DNA of 64,000 nt from Loripinus fragilis (Eukaryota > Mollusca > Bivalvia > Lucinida > Lucinidae). The stretch is from contig OZ026518.1 of the NCBI GenBank assembly GCA_964019695.1, positions 108,472,305 to 108,536,304 on the forward strand, in the 5' to 3' direction. Position numbers and translations under genes: made by a program. Below the pieces are notes generated by a model. The model was given only the letters and a program-made list of their open reading frames with translations. It was not told the origin of the DNA and searched no databases. Each line of letters starts with the position of its first letter. Positions within the stretch are counted from its first letter, which is position 1. Shown one piece after another: positions 34,897 through 46,543 of the stretch.

Positions 34897-35136
34897 ATGG
34901 GCCTCTTCGCAAGAAAACGTGCCGTCGGGGGTTTGCGAATAGCACAAGGGCAGACCAGCCTGCGCATCCGCGCAGTCTGATCAGCGCCTTTGTTATTCGC
35001 TTTTGGAAAGTATCATATGTTAACTTGCATCAAGTAAAATTTCAATTCTCTAGCTAGTCTCAGTAGCTGAGGAGACTGGTTTGAAACTCGCTTTGTTGGA
35101 AACCCCGAAGACAGGTTTTGTCGCGACGAGGCCCAT
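34897..35136. mobile_element. MITE family B, copy 2
   Basis: ATGGGCCTCTTCGCAAGAAA and the inverted GTCGCGACGAGGCCCAT form the ends. The interior matches copy 1 (GCAGACCAGCCTGCGCATCC, CGCAGTCTGATCAGCGCCTT). Confidence 0.9.
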
Positions 35137-35162
35137 ATGGCATTGTATCACCATGTTCCAAA

Positions 35163-35340
35163 GGGGAGCACCGATAGCTCAGTTGAAAGAGCACCTGAAT
35201 CTTGATTGCAAGGTCGCTGGTTTGATGGGGGATAGAGAGAGCTGGTGATTGTTGTGTGGCTCTTCATCGCGGTGCCATGGATTTGTCTGTGGTTTGTGAT
35301 TGAGGTATTGCCTAATCATACTCACTTCCTACGGAGTAGT
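35163..35340 (+). mobile_element. Chimeric SINE: tRNA-like head joined to the retroelement 3' tail
   Basis: 35163-35231 is tRNA-like (A box TAGCTCAGTTGAAAGAGCA; degenerate B box GGTCGCTGGTTTGATGG). From 35224 it reads into the Penelope-like 3' tail: GAGAGAGCTGG, CGCGGTGCCATGGATTTGTC, GTTTGTGATTGAGGTATTGC, CATACTCACTT. The join falls where both sequences share TTGATGGGG. Confidence 0.65.
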
Positions 35341-35750
35341 GTTTTGTACTTGAGCATGACACTTCATTCACATTGCTTTGTACTGGTTAAACTCTGAAAG
35401 TTGTCCGAAAATGATTTAAAACTTATTAAGGTGAGCTAATAGGATCAGACTTGAGCCGGTGTCTCTATGTGTGCCCATTCACACTTTCAAACATGAATAA
35501 CGCTGATACCATTGGGCCAACTGCATTCAATTTTTATCTGAAGCATTCTTGAAGTGAGGGAAAGGCTACATAAGGTTATGGACAAGATCAGATAAGAACT
35601 TTAGTTTCCTATGCAATAGATAACAACTATATGGATATAATGGTAAGAATGTTGTAGCACACTCATTTTAAATAAATCTCATTCATTCTTGCAAGTAACA
35701 AAGACAACCATAAAATTTCAGATCAAATTTGAAATGGACTGTGGTGTTAG

Positions 35751-36067
35751 TTGTTTTGTGTGTTTGGTTTGATGCTTTATATCCCAGTCAACAGCAATGG
35801 TCATGTCGAGATGGTCTGCTCACTTAACCACGCTTTTTCTCTGGACAAGATTAACAGTTAACCAGTACTTTGTGCACATACTTTCGCTTCGAACTGAAAT
35901 AACTATTCTTGAATCAGCGAAAGGGAGGATTTGGGCAGTAGAATTTATTTCATGATCAAAACCAAAGATATTGGACCGGGCTGGGATCGAACTTGCGACT
36001 ACTAGATCTGCAGTCAGACATGTATCTGCAGTCAGACACGTTACCAACTGCACTAGGCGGCCCAACT
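35751..36067 (-). mobile_element. tRNA-derived SINE, reversed
   Basis: On the minus strand: a GGGCCGCCTAGTGCAGTTGG A box, a GTCGCAAGTTCGATCCCAGC B box, a unique body and a GTTGACTGGGATATAAAGCA/TCAAACCAAAC tail. GGTGTTAG on both sides (35743-35750, 36068-36075) is a likely target duplication. An 18-bp CTGCAGTCAGACAYGTA-like unit is doubled within the head. The 81-residue frame here is not a gene. Confidence 0.85.
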
Positions 36068-36574
36068 GGTGTTAGCTATGTTTGAACCGCTTGGAAAATT
36101 CCTGAAAAAATTCCTATAGACTTATAAAGGGGGAGTTGTTATGAACACTCTAGCATCTATTTTTTTGACTGGATCTTTCTTCATACTTGCAGGTAACAAA
36201 GCCGACCATGAAATCTTGGATGAGTTTAGCCCTTTCATTTTTGATTGGATTATCTTCATTCACCAAGGTCTGCTGAGTTGCAAAATTCCCTTAGATTTAT
36301 TATGGGAGACTTATTGTGACCAGCCTAGAGTTAATTTTTACTTGATTTGTTCGTACTTGCAAACTACAATGGCAACCAATAGAAAAGCTTTGATATGTTT
36401 GAGTTTCTGTAAAATCTTACATCTAAATATGGAGTTAACTGCCTTAAATATCAATTTTCTACACTTTTTGGTTGCTATTAATCCTTTCTATTTTAAACTT
36501 GCAGATTGCAAGGGCATGCAAAATACCTAAGATGGGTTTAGATGTTGGTTTCGATTGGACCACACAAAAACAGA

Positions 36575-37108
36575 GTTATCTGTAGCTTGACCCACCTTGG
36601 CTCAATTCGTGGTTTTCTTTAGCTCTGACTATCTGTGAGTCATGAGCCCTTTTCTTTGTTTCATCATGGTGTGTTAATTTGATTAGAGTGTTTCTCCATG
36701 ATTAAACATTGCATTAGTTAGATGGCCTCCATGCGAGCTGAACATTTCTTGTACTTCAACAATAGCAGAATCTAGGGCAAAGATTTGGTACCAGTAAAAT
36801 GCATTTAAGCCCCCCGGTGGCTTAGGCTGCTGTCCGTTCTAAGGGGGTGGTTCTGTTGTTGTTGACTTTATGTTTGTTGTTACTCTCATTGTGGGAGTCT
36901 GTTATTGTTCTATGTTTTGTTGAACATTACTTTATGTCCATTCTAGTATTGCAATCTTCTTGATGGGGAAGAGAGAGCTGGTTGCTTTGCTTAATTTGTC
37001 TTCCTGGTGTCTCGTGATGGTTGAGTGGCTCTTCCTCGTGGTGCCACGGGGTTGTCTGCGGTTTGTGATTTTGGTATTTCCTAATTATATTCACTTACTA
37101 TTTTAGAT
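36575..37108 (+). mobile_element. Penelope-like 3' region
   Basis: Runs from CTTGACCCACCTTGGCTCAA through AAGCCCCCCGGTGGCTTAGG and GTTCTGTTGTTGTTGACTTT to the TGCGGTTTGTGATTTTGGTA / TATTCACTTACTATT end. Coding part absent, so a 5'-truncated insertion. Confidence 0.85.
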
Positions 37109-37470
37109 GCCATTGAGCACCAAAAATACCTCATAGACTAATAAAGGGTAAATTGTTACTTAATAAATAATTCAAAGTATTTTGCTGACTTACCCTCTGG
37201 CTATCAGGGCCCGGAATTACAATGCCTCCTTAAAGTTAAGATAGACTTAAATTGACGAACTTACTTAAATTTCACGAAAAGTGCATTACAATCATTTTCC
37301 CTATCTTAAATGTCTCCTTACCTCGACAGAATACTTAAATATTTAAGGTAGCAGCGAGGCTACCTTAAAGTTAAGATTTAACTTTTTGACGGGGGTTGCG
37401 AGTTCGAACCCCGTCACAGTACCGTGTTTTTTTTTTTTTTAATTTTACTTTTTTATCAATTATTCATTGA

Positions 37471-37704
37471 ACCGTGGTATGTGATTTCCAACAATGTGGC
37501 ATTTTGACAGGTGTAGACTAAGACGAGCCTGTGTAGCCGCCTTTTAAGCTTAGACAGTCAAAATGCTGTTTGGGCAGTAGCTAAATATTCATAGAATATT
37601 CAAACGACTAGCAAAGGCTCTAATCAAACTGCGCGTATGCGCAGGCTGATCTGAGGCTCTGCTCATCACACATATCACATTGTTAGGAATCTCATGTAGC
37701 GGCT
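37471..37704 (+). mobile_element. MITE family C, copy 2
   Basis: CCGTGGTATGTGATTTCCAA and CTCATGTAGCGGCT ends, a CAAACTGCGCGTATGCGCAG core. Nested inside the 3.3-kb element. Confidence 0.85.
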
Positions 37705-38254
37705 CATTTAAAGATATAATTCATAAGCATTTCCAAACCATTTGGGTTGCTTAATATCGCTTTACTTGATTGTATCGATTCCTTATCTTTGCATCCTTAC
37801 TTACTTTAATGACAGCAAAACAATGCGTACCCTATTGAGTTGATGCATTCAGTGGCACCTCGCATACGCGTTTTCGTGTTTGATAATGTCCCATTTGATG
37901 GATAGATACTTTGTATAAATGTTAAAACTGTTTTCCAATGATGCTTAAAGGACACATGTGAAAATATGATATAATAAAAATGAAGAAAAGACATGAAAGC
38001 ATTGATGGGATTCGAACCCGCGCATAATGGAAAAAATAAATGTATGTTCTGCTGCCAGCGACTCTATCTTCTGAGTTATACAAGATGATATCAAACAGTT
38101 TTCAAAACTACACCTGACTGCTGAATATGCCAGCCTACTGTTTTGATTTCAATGTTTACAAACAAGCAAGTGTAAACATGGTCATTAGATCTTGGCAGCA
38201 CTATAAAAGGTTTTAAGGAGCGATATCGTTTCTATACCACCACAATAACGTATA

Positions 38255-38610
38255 TCCCCGCGCGGATCCAGGAATTTTTCGTCGGGTTTGGCGGTGGAAG
38301 GGGGGGTCCAAGCCCGACTGACTAAAAAAAGCTCTGGCGTTGTTTTTTCTCTTCTTTTTTCTGTAAGTCCTCAGCTTATTTTGCAAAGGGAGTCCAGTGA
38401 TCATGGCTTTTTCAAAGAAAACTATCATTAAACTATAACTTTCCGATATTCCATGGAGATGGGCGCTCTAACATTTCCAGGGGGTTCAACTTTTCCCAGG
38501 TGGAGGGGGTCCAATTGCATATTTCTATATAAACCTATAGAATTTGTGATTTTCCAGGGGGCTGGGGTCCGGACCCCTACCATCTCCTCTAGATCCGCGC
38601 GTGGCATCGT
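38255..38610. repeat. G-rich dispersed repeat
   Basis: CGCGCGGATCCAGGAATTTT, several GGGGGGTCC blocks and a TAGATCCGCGCGTG end mark a common repeat type, related to 2690-2960. The frames reported across it carry no domain. Confidence 0.6.
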
Positions 38611-39518
38611 TAACTGGGTTCGTCGACACATCGTCTTGGCCATAAGACTTAGCATGACACTCACTCCATTGATGCAAGTTCTGTGCGGCTGTGGTAAACA
38701 ACGACAGGGTCCTGCTGTTTAGTGATTGGAGATACGATTGGGGTATCAAAAATGCCATGAGTAGGGTAGTGCACCGTGTATCAAAGGCGTTTTGTGCTAT
38801 GGGATATTGTATTATTCCCAACGTCGGATGTGAAGGGAGTCTCTACATATAAAATACCGAATTACCCACATGCTTTGTCCCACACTGTATGCGGCGATCA
38901 CAAATGAACTGAATTGCTAGAAACGCTGATTTGTATTTAAAAAAAAAATGCGTATCGCTGCCTATCAGGTACGAATTTTTAGTAATTAGGTTGAAGGGTT
39001 CACCACATCAAGAAGTCTGCGAGTATTCTATAACTAACCCCCCCCCCCCCTGTTCATGAAGCATATGAATAAACTAGAGGATCTGAAGGTCATGTAGCGC
39101 TTACCTGATCTCATTGATTATATTAAGATAGGTCAAGGTCAACTTAGGCTTATTATTGAAAAATAGTTTGCTTTACCGTATATGGGAGTGTTTTTTTTTT
39201 CATTTGGAATTATCACGTATGCATTGTAGCGCGTTGTGGCTCAATTGGCGCCTTTAAATTAAAAAAAAACTAGCTAAGTATCTGATAATCAACCAATTTC
39301 TGGCTTGCCATTGGGAATTTATGTCCAAAATGAGTACATGTACGCTATGTAAGTCATTAGTTATGACTCGACAGGGCTCGCGAAATAGATGGGTAACCGG
39401 GTGTCACTTTGGCAGATATATTTGTAGCTTATAGCATGGCATCAGTGTTGTACAGCTCAAGTCGGATGAAAATCCCGAATTTACGTAGACCTCGAAGTCT
39501 CACAAATTACTGATATTG

Positions 39519-39724
39519 CTTGGGAGCGCAGTGCTTCAGTGGTAGAGTGCTTGACTCGAGACCGAGGGGCCGCGGATTTGATTATCACCGGCGTAACTGC
39601 GTTGTGTCACTGAGCAAGAACATTTATCCTAGCTAAGAACTAGTTCAACCCAGGAGGCCCCGTCCCTTTATAACTGAAAGATTGTTGATGGGACGTAAAT
39701 AATCAAATCAAACAAACAAACAAA
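39519..39724 (+). mobile_element. tRNA-derived SINE with target duplication
   Basis: GCAGTGCTTCAGTGGTAGAG A box, CCGCGGATTTGATTATC B box, a GTTGTGTCACTGAGCAAGAA body and a GATGGGACGTAAATAATCAA/ATCAAACAAACAAACAAA tail. The flanks ACTGATATTG (39509-39518 and 39725-39734) are an exact 10-bp target duplication. Confidence 0.9.
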
Positions 39725-40503
39725 ACTGATATTGTACTGTTTACCTTAACTTTAAACATTCGTATGAGCAAACTGCAACCGAGCCAGCACGATATTATGG
39801 TACTTATCGCATAGGAGAGCAACCATGGATTGCTCAAGGATCCACATAACCTGCCAATCCACATCAACTTAAAATTGCACGCGTGTGATGGTTCAGAAAA
39901 AAGGAAAAAACTTTACCCCACTGGATAGCTGATCATGCATCATTTATGTTAGGTTATACGGATGGGATAAGCAACACAGTATCATTGGTTAGCCCATAAA
40001 TAGTCTACAACGAGCTAGATGCATGTTGACTGCTCCCAAAAACACACAAAAACATGATCATCGCGAACGAGTTCGTGTGTACTCCCCCCCTATCCCCCCG
40101 CCGGTCACCCCCACCTGCCCTCCCTCCCCGTCTCCTCTAAAATGACGCCTACACTCTTTTATGAAATGGAAAATATTAACACAAGTAATTCTGCGTCGTG
40201 GGGAGGGTTTTAACCAGCAGGAATTACTCTATTTTGTAGTATCTTTCGAGTCCGCTGATTAATATACAGGACGCGCGAAACATTTGGGTCGCTTACAGTC
40301 ATTAAAACTCTATATTTTTCGTATGTCCTCGTAAGCCTTTCCGTGAAATTAACGATTTTAGCCGAGGATTTATACTTAAGTTAGGTTCACAAAAACGGTG
40401 CATTATAAATGCACATTTAAGATAGAATCTTAACTTTAAGAAATATTGGAGTTAAGTTCGTAAAAGTCTACTTATCTTAAGGAGGCATTGTAATTCCGGG
40501 CCC

Positions 40504-41134
40504 AGGTAATCGAATGTTGCCTTTTGAATTACTTGTCATTAAAATTTCAACTGTAACATGTATGATGTTTGTCTGTTTAATATGTTGTTAACAAGTTTCT
40601 GTTGAACCAGATATTGGAGATATTGATGGTAAACAAGTTGTTGTAAACAAGATGTTTATTTGATAATAAGATTTATCTATAAGGATGACAAATCATCTAT
40701 AAATTAAAAATGTATTGCCATGGAAGTTTCCAGAAAAGTCTGGAATTCCCTAGAATTATCTTTTCCGTGCCAATTGAAGCTTTGAGTAAGTTCTGGAAGC
40801 AAGCAGATTAATTGAGAAGTGTGTGGAAATTTCTAGAATGAATAAATATAGCACATAATATCACAGTGTGTTATTGATTATTCCTGAGCTTTTTAAAGAG
40901 TATATACGAGGCTAGTCGAGACACATTCTCTTGAATTTTAAATAACAAAATAACAACGTCAGCGGAAAACGTGGAGCACCAAAAACGAAATTAATGAGTG
41001 TACCTAAATACAATTTTGAAATGAAATTTAAACCAAATGTTTAAATGTAATTTTTGTTTCAGCTTGCAAAAGTATTCAATTTAAACACCTTCTAATGGAT
41101 TATTAAGCTTAATTTCTGAAAGGAATCAAAAAAT
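40504..41134. other. No recognisable feature
   Basis: AT-rich, no repeat or gene recognised. Confidence 0.45.
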
Positions 41135-42235
41135 TATTTTGGTCTGTTAAAATTTTAGGTGAAATTCTTAATAAATTGAAGTCTAGAGGTTTTCTAGCAT
41201 CTGGTTTGTGTACATATGATTTCTCTACGTTCTATACTACATTGCCTCATAATATAATCAAAGAAAAACTAACAGAATTAATTGAACATTTAACAGAGAG
41301 GGCTCACTTTATTTGGCTTGCAATGATAAAAATACCTTTTTTTACATCTGAACAACCTAAACGATATAAATTGTGGTCATGTCAGAAAATGTGTGATGCT
41401 CTCAATTATTTTTAGGACAATATATTTATGAGATTTGGCTCAAAATTATAAAGACAAAATGTAGGTATTCCAATGGGTACTAATTGTGCTCCTCTTGTTG
41501 CAGATTTGTTTTTGTTTTGTTTTGAGAGAGACTTCATTTTGTCTCTGTCAGACAATAATTAAACTGATATTATTGAAGCTTTGAACGCCACCTCCAGATA
41601 TTTACATGACTTACTTAATATTGATAATCCTTATTCTGAACAAATGGTAGGTCGGATATATCCTACTGAACTTCAGTTAAATAAGGCGAATTCTTCTGAT
41701 GCTGAAGCTCCGTTTTTGGACTTGAACTTGTCCATAACAAATGGCATAGTATCTTCTTAAGTTTATAATCAACAGGCTAATTTTAATTTTGAAATAGTAG
41801 ATTTCCCATTTCTTGATGGAGATGTTTCTTGCTTCCCTTCATATGGTGTATATATTTCGGGGCTAATTCATTTTGCAAGAGTGTGTTCTAATGTTGATGA
41901 TTTCAACAACAGAAACTTATTTTCAACTGCTAATTTATTAAAACAAGGTTATAGATATCATTTAATTCGAAAAGCAGTTTCTAAATTCTACCACAGGCAC
42001 TCAAAGTTATTCGTTAAATACAACATTAAACACTCTTCTGCAATAAGGCATATCAGAACCTATATTTTATGGTGATTTAGTTCATAAATTAATTTGAGTT
42101 GTTGGAAAACCTAATTTAAGTGATCAATTAAAAAAGATTTTCAAACATTATATAAAGGTTAGATATAACTTGGATGTTATTCGACAGTCTGCATGCCTGG
42201 TTTTAAACCAAACATGGTTTATAGCTATCAGTAAA
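41135..42235 (+). pseudogene. Penelope-like reverse transcriptase, copy 1 (dead)
   Basis: Frame pieces read YDFSTFYTTLPHNIIKEKL, then GIPMGTNCAPLVADLFLFCF, then TSRYLHDLLNIDN, PFLDLNLSITNG, FARVCSNVDDFNNRN and LLKQGYRYHLIRKAVSKFY. The order fits the palm and thumb of Penelope-like reverse transcriptases. The catalytic YLDD reads YLHD, and stops (for example at 41413, 41560 and 41758) and frameshifts interrupt it. The 5' third is missing here. Its end, near 42190, carries CAGTCTGCATGCCTGG and runs into the start of copy 2. It cannot make a functional enzyme. Confidence 0.85.
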
Positions 42236-44095
42236 CGTAATAATCGATCTCATGGTAAACGCAAAAATGGAAATTTAAAACGCACAAATAAACATGTTTT
42301 AACTCTTTCAGAATTAAGTATCATCTTAAAACATTCTGGTTGACATATGGCCCTTTCATGTTTAGTAACTCTTTCTATATCTTCACTTCATAATTTGGAT
42401 ATTGAGGCTAATAAATTCTGTGATAGAGCTCATCGACTTTATGAAGCAGCAATTCTTACCCGGTGCTACACTCAACATGCTCTTCGGCCATATATAGATT
42501 CAGAAATTGATCATATTAGACATTTTATTAAAATTCAATTTGTCAACAAGGGGATTGAATTAATTAATTTACCCAGTATATTTAAAGATTAATCTGTTAT
42601 TTCTTCTATTCCTACTTATTTTGAAAATAAGGAATCCCCTATCATTTGTTATAAGTATAATAAACCTATTCGTAGTACTGTTTTTAACTATAACAAATTA
42701 GTAACAGAACTTGATATCGAAAATTCTTTTCCTGACTCCTGAGATTGCAAAAATTCTTAGTATTGCTATCAACCTGCTGCTCATATAGTCACAGGGGATT
42801 TAAAAATCATAACTGATTCAAGAATTCGGTCTATTATAAGTAAGGGACCTAAATATAGGTTTCCTGTGCCAATAGACTTCAAATCATGTCGTGAGGAAAT
42901 TGCAGGAGGCATACAAGAATTTTGTAATCGCTGGTGTAATCGAGACCATGTGGAGTCTAATGCCTTAAATAGTTGGAAACTAAATATTTTTAAAATTATT
43001 GATGGTAGAATTTCATTTTATTGCAACAATTAAGATCTTCTACCACCTAAACCTAAATTCACTTTTAGACACTTGAAGAAAGGGATTTAGGAATTCCATA
43101 GGAAGTTTGTTTTGGCCCCCGCAGATAAGGCTGCTAACAATGTTGTGGTCATTTGAAAAAGATACTTTATTAACACCATAAAGCAAGAACTTAGCACTGC
43201 CAAAACATATGAGCATAATAGGCTTGATGAGACGTCTATCGTTGATAAGCATCGATGCCATATGGCAGCTAAGTTTGGGTTGTTTGTTGATGAGGACCAT
43301 AGCAAGCTTCCTACGTTATACTGGTTACCTAATCTTCATAAACGGCCCTATAAGTCGCGTTTTATTGCTAATTCTAGTGCATGTACAACTACTGAGTTGT
43401 CTATTCTTTTGACTTCTTGCCTCACTGCAATTAAAAACCATGTTATTAAATATTGCATTGAAGCTTTTAACTCTACCTCCAGATACTTACTTAATATTGA
43501 TAATCCTTATTTTGAACAAATGGTAGGTTAGATATATCCCACTGAACTTCAGTTAAATAAGGCGAATTCTTCGGATACTGAAGCTCCGTTTTTGGACTTG
43601 AACTTGTCAATAACAAATGGCATAGTTTCTTCTAAAATTTATGATAAACGGGATGATTTTAATTTTAAAATAGTAAATTTCCCATTTCTTGATGGAGATG
43701 TTCCTTGCTCTCCTTCCTATGGTGTATATATTTCTCAGCTTATTCGTTTTGCTAGAGTGTGTTCTAATGTTGATGACTTCAACAACAGAAACCTATTTTT
43801 AACTGCTAAATTATTAAAACAAGGTTATAGATATCATAAAATTCGAAAAGCATTTTCTAAATTCTACTACAGACACTCAGAGTTAATTGTTAAATACAAC
43901 ATGGGTTAAAAACTCTTCTGCAGCAAGGCATATCAGAACCTATATTTTATGGTGATTTAGTCTATAAATTCAAACGAATTTTTGGAAAACCTAATTTTAG
44001 TGATCAATTCAAAAAGATAGTAAAACGTTATATAAGGGTCATATATAATTTGGATATCATGCGACAGTCTGCATGCCTAGTTTTTAACCCAATCA
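42236..44095 (+). pseudogene. Penelope-like reverse transcriptase, copy 2 (dead, internally deleted)
   Basis: This copy keeps the N-terminal part that copy 1 lacks (FCDRAHRLYEAAILTRCYTQ from ~42415, then KGPKYRFPVPIDFKSCREE), a PADKAANNVVV block (~43120) and LPTLYWLPNLHKRPYKSRFI (~43310), features typical of Penelope-like proteins. The DFS(T/L)YT and GTNCAPL region is deleted, and the catalytic site is lost (TSRYLLNIDN). The C-terminus up to LVKQGYRYH/FSKFYYRH sequences is present. Stops lie at 42590 and elsewhere. It runs straight into the 3' region at 44095. Confidence 0.85.
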
Positions 44096-44735
44096 CGGTT
44101 TATAGCTATGGTTTCCTCTTTAATTGCACGATAGTGAGTCAGTCCTCAGACTCTATGACGGCTCTGACATAAAGCTTTAATGGGTGGGTTGGTGGGTGCC
44201 TGATGCTTATCTGTAGCTGGACCCACCGTGGCTCAACTTGAGGTTTTCTTTAGCTCTGACTATCTGTGAGTCATGAGCCCTTTTCTTTGTTTCATCATGG
44301 AGTGTTAATTTGATTAGAGTGTTTTCCATGATGATACATTGCATTAGTTAGATGGCCTCCATGTGAGCTGAATATTTCTTGTACTTCAACAACAGCAGAA
44401 TCTAGGGCGAAGATTTGGTACCAGTAAAATGCATTTAAGCCCCCCGGTGGCTTAGGCTGCTGTCCGTTCTAAGGCGGTGGTTCTGTTGTTGTTGACTTTT
44501 TGTTTATTGTTACTCCAATTGTGGGAGTCTGTAATTGTTCTATGTTTTGTTGTACGTTACTTTATGTCCATTCTAGTATTGCAATCATCTTGATGAGGAA
44601 GAGAGAGAGCTGATTGCTTTGCTTAATTTGTCTTCCTTGTGTCTCGTGATGGTTGAGCGGCTCTTCCTCGCGGTGCCACGGGGTTGTCTGCAGTTTGTGA
44701 TTGAGGTATTTCCTGATCATACTCACTTACTATTT
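44095..44735 (+). repeat. Penelope-like 3' region, tandem unit 1
   Basis: Begins at GGTTTATAGCTATGGTTTCC and ends with CCTGATCATACTCACTTACT. Contains GCTGGACCCACCGTGGCTCA, AAGCCCCCCGGTGGCTTAGG and the TTGATGAGGAAGAGAGAG tail. Non-coding. Confidence 0.9.
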
Positions 44736-45355
44736 ATGGTTTCCATTTTAATTGCACTACGGTGGATCAGGCCTCAGACTCTATGACCTCTCTGATGTAA
44801 AGCTATAATCTGTGTGTTGGTGCCTGATGCTTATCTGTAGCTGGACCAACCTTGGCTCATATTGAGGTTTTCTTTAGCTCTGACTATCTGTGAGTTGTGA
44901 GCCCTTTTCTTTGTTTCATCATAGTGTGTTAATTGATTAGAGTGTTTCTCCATGATGAAGCATTGCAATAATAAGAAGGCTTCCATGCGAGCTGATCATT
45001 TCTTGTACTTCAACAACAGCAAAATCTAGGGCAAAGATTTGGTACCAGGAAAATGCATTTAAGTCTCCCAGTGGTTTAGGCTGCTGCCCGTTCTAAGGCG
45101 GTGGTTCTGTTGATGTTGACTTGTTGTTTATTGGTACTCCCAGAGTGGGAGTCTGTAATTGTTCTATGTTTCGTGGTACGTTACTTTATGTCCCTTCTAG
45201 TTTTGCAATCATCTTGATGGGGAAGAGAGAGCTGGTTGCGTTGCTTAGTTTGTCTTTTTGGTGTCAAATGATTGTTGTGTGGCTCTTCCTCGTGGTGCCA
45301 TGGGTTTGTCTGCAGTTTGTGATTATGGTATTTCCTGGTCATACTCACTTACTAC
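44736..45355 (+). repeat. Penelope-like 3' region, tandem unit 2
   Basis: Direct repeat of the preceding ~640 bp, starting TTATGGTTTCCATTTTAATT, with the same order of blocks and the same CATACTCACTTACT end. Head-to-tail copies are a known habit of Penelope-like elements. The short frames here are artefacts. Confidence 0.9.
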
Positions 45356-46333
45356 TTTTACATTCAAAAATAAATTTGAGATACCCACATTAGTGGGTTT
45401 CATCAACGTATTGTTCAGATTTATCACTTATAACAAGTAATGTTGTATATTTCCAAAGTTCATACAGACAATTAGTTGATTCTGCAAATGCAGACATACA
45501 AATCAATAGTGCATGCACCAAGAATCTCTAAATTGTCAAATGATCATTGTATCTTTATAACTGAATGATATTATTATAGACACTGCACAATGAACTCAAA
45601 CGTTATATGGCGTGCTCTGATGTGTTCAGGGTATCTATCATCTAAAAGCTATTGCACCATAGCCATTAAAGATAGTTGTAAGATAATCCAACCCACGTCC
45701 CCTTAGATGCTGCACTTAATGTATATCTTCTTTGTTAAAACACTGTTCAGTTGGTTTGGCTGAATGGCGATTCTCTCAATAGTTTCAGAACAAACCTTGT
45801 ATAAGAGTAAATTTTCATGAAGGCATCTTTGAAATAATTTCACCAGTTAAAAGTATAAACCTTTTGTACTGGAATTCTAACCTGGAATACTTTGTGCTTA
45901 ATTTAATCATTTTGGATTACTTTGGATTATTCAGTTTTGAATTCAGACTTCGTGTTCATTTGAAAAAAAAATCTGTGGGATCAGAAACTGCTGAAAGACT
46001 TGTGTTGATAAATATTCTGATGGACAGTTTGGACATATAAGTACTATAAATTCGACTTTCATTTGATTGTATAACAATTTTCCGTTTCTTATTGTAAATG
46101 ATAATTCTGTTATTTTTTAATAAATTTTATTAAATATTAAAAGTGCTTTTTGCTGACTTTCCAAATAGAAATTTTTGGTTTCCTGAATTTGTTTCTAGTT
46201 ACACCTTGCACGTAACACAACCAACATGAATGAAATTGTTCCCTTGAGGATAATCAGATGCCTATTATTCATTACCTATAATATCAAACAGCCAGAAACC
46301 CATTCTGTCAATTTTATGTTTATTTCATTTAAG
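45356..46333. other. No recognisable feature; likely intron
   Basis: AT-rich, immediately upstream of the coiled-coil exon. No further exon is recognised. Confidence 0.45.
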
Positions 46334-46543
46334 CTTGAGAAAGAGCAAGTCGAGGAAAAACTGAAAAGATCAGAAAGAGAAAAACAACGTCTTGAGAAAT
46401 CCCTGATACAGGCAAGGGCATCTGCGAATAAAGCAAAAACGGACCTAGAGAAAAAGGAAATTGAAAATACAACTATCAAGAATGAAATAAAATACCTTCA
46501 GCAAGAGCTAAAGGACAGTAAAGAAACAGAAGAAACGTTTAAG
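46334..46543 (+). CDS. Coiled-coil exon of the knuckle/exonuclease gene
   Basis: Bounded by a TTTCATTTAAG acceptor and a GTACTG donor, phase 0 at both ends, 210 bp, 70 residues. It opens LEKEQVEEKLKRSEREKQRL and continues in the same style to KYLQQELKDSKETEETFK. It is very rich in Glu, Lys, Arg and Gln, with leucines and isoleucines at heptad spacing and no helix breakers, so a coiled coil for dimerisation is expected. Such coils precede the zinc knuckles in CLIP-170-type proteins and also occur in many unrelated proteins, so this exon alone does not set the family. The in-frame extension to the left (46226-46333) is intron read-through. The minus-strand frame over it is a shadow. Confidence 0.75.

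Larger units (their letters stand above)
37207..40503. mobile_element. 3.3-kb element with GGGCCCGGAATTAC termini
   Basis: The left end GGGCCCGGAATTACAATGCC and the right end (complement, ending CCGGGCCC at 40503) are perfect for ~28 bp. They remain recognisable for about 150 bp (CTATCTTAAATG and GACTT...ACGAACTTA blocks). No transposase is seen inside. Instead there are other repeats: a family-C MITE, part of the 310-bp repeat, a G-rich repeat and a SINE. A tRNA-like B box with an oligo-T run lies at 37390-37440. Confidence 0.75.

Noticed and set aside
36141..36530. 129-residue open frame with a signal-like start, and a possible exon at 36194
   Set aside because: There is no conserved domain and no good donor after the GTAACAAAGCC segment. 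Similar CTTGCA-GTAACAAA strings at 35695 and 46205 suggest a short diverged repeat.
37390..37440. tRNA gene suggested by a GCGAGTTCGAACCCCGTC B box followed by oligo-T
   Set aside because: No A box or acceptor stem could be fitted upstream; it looks like a SINE or MITE fragment.
38008..38095. Minus-strand tRNA-like sequence with GGGTTCGAATCCCATC
   Set aside because: Arms other than the T-arm do not pair well and the anticodon region is too long; probably tRNA-derived debris.
44095..45355. Hammerhead ribozyme expected in Penelope-like 3' regions
   Set aside because: I looked for CTGANGA followed by a stem and GAAA and did not find a convincing core; a covariance-model scan would be needed.
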